Source: Sulfitobacter sp. THAF37
Lineage (GTDB): Bacteria; Pseudomonadota; Alphaproteobacteria; Rhodobacterales; Rhodobacteraceae
Assembly: GCF_009363555.1 (NCBI RefSeq)
Contig: NZ_CP045375.1
Coordinates: 42,275 to 106,274 of the forward strand
Length of the DNA: 64,000 nucleotides
Reading direction: 5' to 3'
Shown piece by piece: positions 33,752 to 41,457 of the stretch (position 1 is the first letter of the stretch; each line of letters opens with the position of its first letter). A program made the position numbers and the translations under genes. The notes under the pieces were generated by a model. It ran no database searches. It was given only the letters and a program-made list of their open reading frames with translations, and was not told the DNA's origin.

Positions 33752-34828
33752 ATGAGCGTCGTCACCTACTTCGTTGAAACCTCCCAGGGCTATCTCGACA
33801 CCGCCGCAGAAACCCAGTTCGGATCGGTCGCGGCAACGGTCGGCACGCTTCTGGTTTTGGGCACGACGCTCGTGGTGATCCTCGTCTTCCTGAACATGAT
33901 CTACCAGTACAAGGCGATGGATGGCCGCACGGCCTTCTGGCTCGCGGTCAAGATCGGACTGATCGGGATATTCTCTACCAACTGGGTACAGTTCAACGCG
34001 CTTTCCGCCGCTATCCTTGCCGGGATCGACAGCATTGCGGGTGCGCTTGTCGCCTCGGTCGGTGGCGGTACCCCGGGGCCCTCTGGCACGTTCGCGGAAG
34101 AATTCGACCGGTTGATCGCCGAGTTGGGGGACTATTTGAACGCCGCTGGTTCCGAGTTGAACTGGATGGCCGGCGCCATGCTCGACATTGTCGGGGTCCT
34201 CTTGCTCTCGATTCTCGGCGGACTCGCAGCCTTCATACTCGTGGCCTCGCGTTTGATGATCGCACTTCTGATCGGGATCGCTCCAGTCATGATTTTCCTG
34301 ACCCTCTTCGAAGTGACCAAGGATTACTTCGCGCGATGGCTTTCAGCACTGGTTTCCTTTGCGCTCTACCCCATCGTTGTCGCCGGCGTGTTCGCCACGA
34401 TCACCGGGGTATCATCAGCCCTGATCGGCGAACTGGGCGATCCGGAAGGCGCTTCCAACATTGGTGCGCTCATTCCGTTCTTCATGATGGTTCTCATGGC
34501 CAAGGGCTTCATCATCGCCACCCCATTCATCGTCCGAGCAATCTCCGGTAACATCATGATGCCCGCCCTCTCTGGTGGCCTAGGCGGCGGCTACAGCTTT
34601 GCCCGCGCCGCAATGGGCAGCCAACAGGCGTACAATCGCTACTTGATCGGCGGGGCAAGTGGGGCGGAATATGCCGCCCTAAGAGCGCGGCAGTTCTTCG
34701 GGGTACAGCAGATGCCAGTGCGGCAAGGCATGGGACAGACAGGTCAGGCAAGCGGCACTGGGTCACCGGGGGCCGGGTCCCAGATGCTTGCGCAACTGGC
34801 TAGGCTTGGAAGGTTGGGGCGACGATGA
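33752..34828 (+). CDS. virB6: VirB6/TrbL polytopic channel protein
   Basis: 358 residues with about six membrane helices after a short periplasmic start: GTLLVLGTTLVVILVFLNMI, LLLSILGGLAAFILVASRLM, LIGIAPVMIFLTLFEVTKDY and IPFFMMVLMAKGFIIATPF. The APVMIFLTLFEVTKDYF region is typical of VirB6. A Gly/Gln-rich tail follows. VirB6 forms part of the inner-membrane pore. It is the last gene of the virB row. Confidence 0.9.
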   Translation: MSVVTYFVETSQGYLDTAAETQFGSVAATVGTLLVLGTTLVVILVFLNMIYQYKAMDGRTAFWLAVKIGLIGIFSTNWVQFNALSAAILAGIDSIAGALVASVGGGTPGPSGTFAEEFDRLIAELGDYLNAAGSELNWMAGAMLDIVGVLLLSILGGLAAFILVASRLMIALLIGIAPVMIFLTLFEVTKDYFARWLSALVSFALYPIVVAGVFATITGVSSALIGELGDPEGASNIGALIPFFMMVLMAKGFIIATPFIVRAISGNIMMPALSGGLGGGYSFARAAMGSQQAYNRYLIGGASGAEYAALRARQFFGVQQMPVRQGMGQTGQASGTGSPGAGSQMLAQLARLGRLGRR

Positions 34829-34852
34829 CGGGCTGATGAGAACAACCCTCCA

Positions 34853-34895
34853 AAAACCGCAAAGGTACTGCTAGTGATCTTCTACGGGCGGTTTT
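34853..34895 (+). terminator. Possible terminator of the virB operon
   Basis: AAAACCGC (34853-34860) pairs with GCGGTTTT (34888-34895), ending in four T, 25 bases after the virB6 stop. The loop is long (27 bases), so strength is uncertain. The sequence is symmetrical enough to serve the opposing operon too. Confidence 0.4.
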
Positions 34896-34965
34896 CATAT
34901 CCAAAGCGTTGATTTTAATAGACCAGGATAGCCGCCAAAAACGACTGTTTGCGACCTGAAGTTTA

Positions 34966-35658
34966 TTAGAATCTTCTACGCCTTCGATAGCCACGCTGGG
35001 TGGGTTCTGCGAACTGAACCACTGGTAGCGGCCTCCCTTCACTAATCAACCTAGCGAACTCCACCTTTGGGAAGTCGAAGAGATAACGGCTTCTGCCTTG
35101 TGCGGCTGTCAGCAAGCAGAGATTTTCGCCGCCAAAGTCAAATCCGACGATCTTGCCCAATGATCCCCATTCTTTGAGAAGCCGTGTTTCCTCGGAATAA
35201 ACGGTGTAGATATCAACGCCGTCGAACCGTTCCGGATAGTTTTCTGACAACATACGTTCATATTGGATCAGATCAGTTGGGCGGCGGGTTCCATCGATAA
35301 TCCAAATTACTTGACCGTAGAAATCTGTGCGCTTTCTTACCTCAGCCGACTTGATAGCAGAGTGCTGGAACTCGATCACAAGGCCATAGGGTGTTTTGAT
35401 ATCCGCAATATGACGCTCGCCAGTTTCATCGCGAGCTAGCACCTCTTGCCAGTCGGTAAGAAACCGGTTCTTCCAGTCGCGATGCCACTCGGTTTCGTTT
35501 TCCCACCAATGATCACAATGACGGCGGCCTTTGTGCGCCCAATGCCAGGCCTTCTTGGTCCCGCATCGAGCTAGCATGGCGGCATCGCAGCCTGGGCAGT
35601 TGCCCAAGGCACCAGGCGTCGCCTCAACTCGTTGACCATTCAAAAGTGCAAAACGCAT
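34966..35658 (-). CDS. CoiA-like PD-(D/E)xK nuclease
   Basis: 230 residues. N-terminal zinc-finger-like part: NCPGCDAAMLARCG and HWAHKGRRHCDHWW. Then the nuclease core: ETEWHRDWKNRF, GERHIADIKTPYGLVIEFQHSAI, where Asp and the Glu-x-Gln pair form the PD-(D/E)xK site. CoiA family proteins are known from competence, but many lie in defence islands. ATG 35658 lies 11 bases after the AAA ATPase gene, so the two are very likely a unit. The C-terminus ends in a basic RRRRRF tail. Confidence 0.85.
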   Translation of the reverse strand: MRFALLNGQRVEATPGALGNCPGCDAAMLARCGTKKAWHWAHKGRRHCDHWWENETEWHRDWKNRFLTDWQEVLARDETGERHIADIKTPYGLVIEFQHSAIKSAEVRKRTDFYGQVIWIIDGTRRPTDLIQYERMLSENYPERFDGVDIYTVYSEETRLLKEWGSLGKIVGFDFGGENLCLLTAAQGRSRYLFDFPKVEFARLISEGRPLPVVQFAEPTQRGYRRRRRF

Positions 35659-35669
35659 TCCGACTACGC

Positions 35670-37877
35670 CTAGTTCAAATCTGACTTTACGTTCTGGTAC
35701 AACGTCACCAATTCTGCCATGCCCATGTCTAAGATTGGCTCATACATAAAGGAATTGAGATGTATATTCGCTGGCGTGATCAGATTAACGCAGCGTAGAA
35801 GGCCTATTTTTTCGGCTTCATTATTGAACAAATCTTTGAATTTTTGAAAAATCTTCCCCGTCTGTTTATTCGAAACATCAAATTCTTCCTGCGCAGAACG
35901 GATCTTCGCAACCATGTATCGCTCGGCTCGCATTCTGATCGCGATTGACAGAGCGATCTTGTGCTCAAGATTGATGCCATCGGCAACTTTTTCACACTCA
36001 TCGGCCGTGGCGAAAAGATGCTCAATAATTGGCTGCGTCAGATCAACATCAGGGAAAGTACACCCGCTCAAATGGCGTTCGAATACGGCCTTGTAGTCCT
36101 CGATGGTGAGGGCTTCAGTTTCATCTTTGAAGTGGAGCATCCTGGTAAGCTGAAGGTAGTCAGCATTAGGATTCCCATCGGCATCTTTTGGGCCAAGCGT
36201 GTACTCGATCAAATTACGTAAAAACGGGATATAAGCAATTAGAACGGACGGTTCCGCCAACCTGGCCTGCCACTTACGAAACGGACTCTGGATGTCCGTC
36301 CGCTCGAATGGCTCAAACTTGATCCCATCATCAGATCGAAACGCCAGCCGACACTGATGTGCTGGACAGATATCTCTGCTTGAAACTGTTCGAAGGAAAT
36401 CAAAGTTGTGAGTCAGGACGATGGCAAGGAAATTGGTGTCTTCGACCTTGGTTACATCCTCCAAGAAGTCGATGATCGCGAACTTGTTCTTGTAGTCAAA
36501 CGAGTCAGAAATGTCGTCAAAGACAAAGAGGGTCTTGGTGCGGTTCTTCCATCGCACGAATACCTCATACATAATATCAAGTATGTACAGCGCGCGGCTT
36601 TCACCTGTGCTTAGCGCTCGGAGCAGTTCTTGCTTTTCGGATGAAGCATAACGCCTCTCTTCACCTGCATCTTTGATGATAAAAGCAATCGAAGGAGCAC
36701 TTCCTTTGAGGATCGCATCGGCCTTGTTCTCAACGGAAAGTTCAAATGGCAGGTAGAGAAAGCGACGATTGAAATCTGCCACTACAGCATCCCAATCACC
36801 TCTGCTGCTGTCCGCGTCTGCGATGATTTCAGCGAGAGCACTTTGACCAGTTCGATACTCGGATACCAGCGCTTTGTACTCATCAAGTGCAGCCCGAAGA
36901 TATTGCATCCAAAGGTCACGTTTCAGGCCTTTCGGTTCGTTTAGCATAGGCAGAAGGTGTTTATTATCTGTGATATAGTCTCGGAAAGCCTGCAGCTCCT
37001 TATTTTTGAGCTTTGAATTGAATGTGTCGAATTTCTTCGCCACCGCCTCATCGTTCAAGACGCGAAGCTTCTCCTCTTCGATGCGCTCGCGAAGAGATTG
37101 GTCCGAGGAAACTTCTTCCTTCTGATCCGTGTTTTCATCCGCCAAGCTGATGCTGTGTCCAGCGTTAAAAAAGTTGTTCGCTTCGAGCTGCTGCTGAACC
37201 TGGGCGACATTATGATACCGAAAATCCCTTCGAAGGATTGGCGATTGTTCGGTTATCTCGTCATACTTTTGCGCAAAGTCCTCGACCGCAGCCGCCACAT
37301 CTTCGCTGGCAAGGAATTGCTGAACTTTTGGGTCGTACAGGATTCTGTAGTCGGCTTTGCCGAGGTCCGATTGATGAAGTTCGTCGAGCTCGTCCTCAAT
37401 CGCAGAAAGTGCCTCATAATAGCTACCGCCAAACACATCCTCGATAATCGGGTCTAAGTTCTCCCGTGATCTTTCTCCAAATCCCGCAGCGTTCCTGAGA
37501 GCTTTGTCCAAAGCCTTTTTTGCTTCGCCAATCGACTGATGGATTCTTTCGTACTTCGTTCTGAGTTCGGCGTTCGCAAGAAGAGTGGACACCTGACTTG
37601 AAGAGAATTTGTCATCGTAGGATTTAACGACGAAAATTTCCTCTTTCTTAATGGCTTCGCCATTCAGGGTGATCTCACAAATAGGTTCGCGATCCGGGAA
37701 GTGCAGGTCCTTCGGCGAATTGCCTTCCGATAGGTCCATCATTGTCTTCGCAAACGATGTTTTCATAACACCGTTCGGAGCGTAGATCGCGTAGCCTTTG
37801 TGCTTAAACTCCAGCTCTACCTCAAGTTTTCCAATTCCATAACAATATCTTAAATTTATGTTCAGCTTATCGGCCAC
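35670..37877 (-). CDS. AAA (AAA_13/SMC-like) ATPase
   Basis: 735 residues from GTG 37877 (GGAG six bases upstream; a TTG at 37889 would add four). Walker A is YAPNGVMKTSFAKT, with Met where Gly is usual; a helical, coiled-coil-like insert spans about residues 90-380; an ABC-type signature ALSTGESRALYILDI, Walker B KTLFVFDDISDSFDYKNK and H-loop VLTHNFDFLRTV follow. The C-terminal 200 residues are helical, ending HLNSFMYEPILDMGMAEL. Related to RloC/PrrC-type and other defence ATPases; no anticodon nuclease motif was seen, the paired CoiA protein may be the effector. Confidence 0.85.
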   Translation of the reverse strand: MADKLNINLRYCYGIGKLEVELEFKHKGYAIYAPNGVMKTSFAKTMMDLSEGNSPKDLHFPDREPICEITLNGEAIKKEEIFVVKSYDDKFSSSQVSTLLANAELRTKYERIHQSIGEAKKALDKALRNAAGFGERSRENLDPIIEDVFGGSYYEALSAIEDELDELHQSDLGKADYRILYDPKVQQFLASEDVAAAVEDFAQKYDEITEQSPILRRDFRYHNVAQVQQQLEANNFFNAGHSISLADENTDQKEEVSSDQSLRERIEEEKLRVLNDEAVAKKFDTFNSKLKNKELQAFRDYITDNKHLLPMLNEPKGLKRDLWMQYLRAALDEYKALVSEYRTGQSALAEIIADADSSRGDWDAVVADFNRRFLYLPFELSVENKADAILKGSAPSIAFIIKDAGEERRYASSEKQELLRALSTGESRALYILDIMYEVFVRWKNRTKTLFVFDDISDSFDYKNKFAIIDFLEDVTKVEDTNFLAIVLTHNFDFLRTVSSRDICPAHQCRLAFRSDDGIKFEPFERTDIQSPFRKWQARLAEPSVLIAYIPFLRNLIEYTLGPKDADGNPNADYLQLTRMLHFKDETEALTIEDYKAVFERHLSGCTFPDVDLTQPIIEHLFATADECEKVADGINLEHKIALSIAIRMRAERYMVAKIRSAQEEFDVSNKQTGKIFQKFKDLFNNEAEKIGLLRCVNLITPANIHLNSFMYEPILDMGMAELVTLYQNVKSDLN

Positions 37878-37972
37878 GACATTCTCCAAATGATCTCTGC
37901 GCCCCCAAAGGTCATTGCATTTGGCACTAGCGGTTCAGAGCATGCAAGGAAACAACCTCTGCTTCCCATCGC

Positions 37973-40144
37973 TCATGCCTGAATGATCCTTTCAACCAAC
38001 GTTGGAAGAATATGAGGAACAAGCTTCGAACTGGCTGCATCCAACTCCAAGAGCGGCTTCGAAAGGTACGGATGAAACTTCTCCGACATAAAGTTCCCTG
38101 CTCCCGCGAACAGATCGACAGGTTCGCCAGATCGAATATGCGTTGGTACTGTTTGAAGATCGGGGGTTTCGTCCCCTGCCTCCACCAGCAGGAACCCGTC
38201 ATGCTGCTCGACTGAAAACCCCTCACTTCTCAGTGCTAGCGCGAGGGTTGATGTCTTCACCGTACCGACCCGCGTCGCAATGACTGATGTATGCTCGCCG
38301 ATGGTGTGTATGTTATTGGCCCTAAACCCCAGCTGTTCATAGTGAGCACGCGCTTCCTCGAGCATCATCAAAGAGACTGTATCCATGTAAGCTGGGCTAG
38401 AATTCCCCTCGAGCACGGCGAACATTCGGTCGATCACTTTGTCATGAATGTCCCCCGCATCGCCGCCGAAGACGGGAGGCACACCAGCCTTCGCAGGTTT
38501 CACGACCATGACCTTTTCACGATCATGGATTTCTTGAACAACCCAACGCCTCCCGGAGAATATCAATAGCATCCCTGGGGCAAGCACATTGTCGATCGGC
38601 AGGGTTCCAAGATCCCGCCCCTCTGCAACCAAACGGAATTCTTCAGGTGTCTGGAACACCGCATAAAAGCTGTAATGCTCAACCAGCTTCTCGCCCGCGG
38701 CTCCCAAAAGTAGCAACCCGCTTCCGGCCTGTTCGATCAAGCCGGTTTCTGGATGGCCGATCGCACGCAACACATCTGCGAATACTTCGCTTGTGACCTT
38801 CCGAAAGGGGCCTTCGCGGCAGAGCACGTTGTAGATCACGCCTGCAGACGCACCGCCGCGCTGCGCTATGACTGACAGTATCTGATGGACGAGCGTCGAG
38901 AGATGAAGCGCCTGCGGTTTTGGCGGTTCGCACCAGCCTTCCAGCAGCAGATCTATCATCGCGATGGACCTGATTAAGCCGAGGCGAAGGCGATCCACGA
39001 AACTGCTCTCCGGCGTCAGTTTGGCTTCGACAGCGTACTGCCTCAGAATGGCCGGTTGTCCTTCACGCCGGCCTGACCGGCCAAGTCGTTGTCGCAACGC
39101 CGCGACGCTGAATGGCGCACCGATTTGAGCCACGCAGGTCACGTCACCGATGTCGATTCCAAGCTCGAGCGTCGACGTGCAAACGGCGGTCGTCGGCTTC
39201 GCAGGATCCTTCAAGCGCCGCTCAACGAAGTCACGGTGTTCTCGGGAGAGGCTCGCGTGGTGGGGATAGAATTCCTGTGGCAGGTGCTCCCGTTCGCAAA
39301 GCTCCCGCAACCGATCTGCGTAGATCTCGACCCGCTGGCGCGCTCCGGCGAAGACCAGGTTGTCGCTGCCTCGAAGATTTTTGAAAAGATGAGCTGCGAT
39401 GGCGTCCGTTGCGGATGGGCTGTTTTCATCTTCATCGCCTGAGAGGTAGCCGCGAAGCTGTAGCCTCAATTCAGCCTCGCCGCCATCTGCTTCGATTAGC
39501 TGGACAGAGCTTGCTGTGTCAGGGCGAAGATAGGCCTTGGCGAGATCCATGTCGCCTAGCGTAGCTGACAGACCTATCCGACGGATTGGGCGCTTTATCG
39601 CGAGCTCGAGCCTTGTGAGTAGTGAACGAAGCTGGACACCGCGTTCGCTATCCAGAACTGTGTGCAGTTCGTCGATCACGACCGCCCGCGTGGCCCCAAA
39701 CAGGCGGGCGATTTCCAAACCACGACGAATGAAAAGCGCCTCAAGGGACTCTGGGGTTATCAGAAGGATCCCTTTTGGAGATTTCAACGCGCGCGTCTTG
39801 ATCGATTGCGAGACATCCCCGTGCCAGGGAACAACCGGAAGCTCTGCTTCCTGGCAGATGCCCTCCAGCCGCATGGCCTGGTCCGTGATCAGAGCTTTCA
39901 GCGGACCGATGTAGAGCAGGTCGAAGCCGGTGCCGCCCGACGGCTCGTCAAGCGCCTGTGAAATCAACGGCAGGAACGCCGCCTCGGTCTTTCCGCCCGC
40001 CGTGGACGCCGCAACGATCAAATCGGCGTTGGTCTCGTAGATCGTCCGGATGGATCGCGCCTGGATGTCGCGAAGTTCGCGCCATCCTTTCTGGCGTATC
40101 CATTTCTGAACAGGCCTCGCCAGTTTGTCGAACGCACTGCTCAT
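37973..40144 (-). CDS. SF2 DEAD/DEAH-type helicase (Shango SngC-like)
   Basis: 723 residues. Helicase motifs: ASTAGGKTEAAFLP (I), TPESLEAL (Ic), VVIDELHTVL (II), GLSATLGDM (III), TSTLELGIDIGDV (V) and QRLGRSGRREGQ (VI), giving an Lhr-like two-domain motor in residues 1-370, then a winged-helix and a C-terminal domain of unknown role. In the Shango anti-phage system a TerB-like protein, a P-loop ATPase and a DEAD/DEAH helicase work together; this gene is five bases after the ATPase gene. Unwinding of foreign DNA is presumed, not shown. Confidence 0.88.
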   Translation of the reverse strand: MSSAFDKLARPVQKWIRQKGWRELRDIQARSIRTIYETNADLIVAASTAGGKTEAAFLPLISQALDEPSGGTGFDLLYIGPLKALITDQAMRLEGICQEAELPVVPWHGDVSQSIKTRALKSPKGILLITPESLEALFIRRGLEIARLFGATRAVVIDELHTVLDSERGVQLRSLLTRLELAIKRPIRRIGLSATLGDMDLAKAYLRPDTASSVQLIEADGGEAELRLQLRGYLSGDEDENSPSATDAIAAHLFKNLRGSDNLVFAGARQRVEIYADRLRELCEREHLPQEFYPHHASLSREHRDFVERRLKDPAKPTTAVCTSTLELGIDIGDVTCVAQIGAPFSVAALRQRLGRSGRREGQPAILRQYAVEAKLTPESSFVDRLRLGLIRSIAMIDLLLEGWCEPPKPQALHLSTLVHQILSVIAQRGGASAGVIYNVLCREGPFRKVTSEVFADVLRAIGHPETGLIEQAGSGLLLLGAAGEKLVEHYSFYAVFQTPEEFRLVAEGRDLGTLPIDNVLAPGMLLIFSGRRWVVQEIHDREKVMVVKPAKAGVPPVFGGDAGDIHDKVIDRMFAVLEGNSSPAYMDTVSLMMLEEARAHYEQLGFRANNIHTIGEHTSVIATRVGTVKTSTLALALRSEGFSVEQHDGFLLVEAGDETPDLQTVPTHIRSGEPVDLFAGAGNFMSEKFHPYLSKPLLELDAASSKLVPHILPTLVERIIQA

Positions 40145-40149
40145 CGGCG

Positions 40150-41457
40150 TCAGAGCTTGAAGCTGATCAGATCATCGTCACCGGGGTCTTGGGCGCCCGT
40201 CGACTCGTCTACCTCGGTCATGTCTTCGCCGAGGTCTTCAGAGACTTCGATCTTTTCGATCAGATCGCTCCACTCGACACCGGGGTTTTGCTCCAGCACG
40301 GAAAGCAGGTTCACGAAGGCCGTCACCGTATTGCGCGGGGTGCGGAAGTAAGCTTCACCGATCCGGTCCGAGCAATGCGCCATGAATGCCTCGAGTGCGG
40401 CGTCCGGCAGAGCACTGGCATCGTCCTGCATGATCCGCCGGACATTGGCCAGAAGTACGAAAAGGTCTTCAGGGGTCAGGCTGGCGAGCCGGACAACTGG
40501 TCCTGAAAGGTCGACCAATCCGTCTCGCGCGAAGGTATTTTCGGCCAAACGCGACTGAAGGGCTTCGTAGCTATAGAGTCCACGACGGGTGTTCATCAGA
40601 AACTCCGGGGTCCCGCCCATGAGAAATCCGAGGTTCTCGGCACTGCCTTGCAGCACATCGTTCAGTATCCGGAGGATCTGCTCGTAGTTTGCATTGCGCG
40701 CCTGCGACGAGGTGAGCTTGTAGAGGTTCACCATCTCGTCGAGACCGACGAGCAAGCCTTTGTAACCGGCCTCGCACACAAATGCCGACATCAGCTTCAG
40801 ATGGTCATAGACACTGGCGTCGTCGATGATCGTTCGCACACCAAGCGCCTTGCGAGCGTCGGTGCGTGTCGCGAACTCGCCGCGCAGCCATCTCAGGGCT
40901 GCGGATTTCAACTCGTCGTCGCCGGTCTCATGGCCTTCCCAATATCGACGGATGACTTCGGCGAACTCAAACCCTCCTGTAAGTTCTTCAAAGTGGCCAA
41001 GGCGTTCACGAATGACGGTCCCCGTGGGCAATTCCCGTTCTTCAGCATCTCGGTGAGCCTGGCTGACAAACCGTTCTACCACGCTGGCCAATGCCCCGCC
41101 ATCGGGCTTTGTCCGCGTCGAGAGGTTTCGGGCCATCTCCGCATACAGCCCCCGAGCTTGTCCGCCGGTCGCGTGAATACGGCGATCCGGCGCCAGATCC
41201 GCGAACATCACGACCAGGCCTTTCTCCAAGGCGACGAGGCGGATCAGGTTCATGAAGAACGTCTTGCCCGATCCGTATTCCCCGATGATGAACCTGATTG
41301 CCGATCCGCCATCGGATATCCGGTCCATGTCCTTAACGAGCTCTTCAATCTCCCGGACGCGACCGACCTGGATATGGCGCAAACCTAGCTTGGGCACGAC
41401 CCCAGCCCGAAGCGCCTGTACGATTGCATCGCGTTCACGTGGTTTCAACTTAGACAT
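40150..41457 (-). CDS. P-loop ATPase, DUF2791/BREX-ATPase-like (Shango SngB-like)
   Basis: 435 residues from ATG 41457, which overlaps the stop of the TerB gene and has GGAGGG upstream. Walker A is FIIGEYGSGKTFFMNLIRL (about residues 57-75), Walker B GYKGLLVGLDEMVNLYKL, and sensor-like NLGFLMGGTPEFL. The GEYGSGKTFF box is shared with the BREX accessory ATPase family. A Glu/Asp-rich tail ends the protein. Its fixed place between TerB-domain and helicase genes fits SngB. No other BREX gene is present. Confidence 0.87.
   Translation of the reverse strand: MSKLKPRERDAIVQALRAGVVPKLGLRHIQVGRVREIEELVKDMDRISDGGSAIRFIIGEYGSGKTFFMNLIRLVALEKGLVVMFADLAPDRRIHATGGQARGLYAEMARNLSTRTKPDGGALASVVERFVSQAHRDAEERELPTGTVIRERLGHFEELTGGFEFAEVIRRYWEGHETGDDELKSAALRWLRGEFATRTDARKALGVRTIIDDASVYDHLKLMSAFVCEAGYKGLLVGLDEMVNLYKLTSSQARNANYEQILRILNDVLQGSAENLGFLMGGTPEFLMNTRRGLYSYEALQSRLAENTFARDGLVDLSGPVVRLASLTPEDLFVLLANVRRIMQDDASALPDAALEAFMAHCSDRIGEAYFRTPRNTVTAFVNLLSVLEQNPGVEWSDLIEKIEVSEDLGEDMTEVDESTGAQDPGDDDLISFKL

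Noticed and set aside
37973..41457. BREX system suggested by the BREX-type ATPase and helicase
   Set aside because: No PglZ, BrxC, BrxL or methylase gene is present; the TerB partner fits Shango better.
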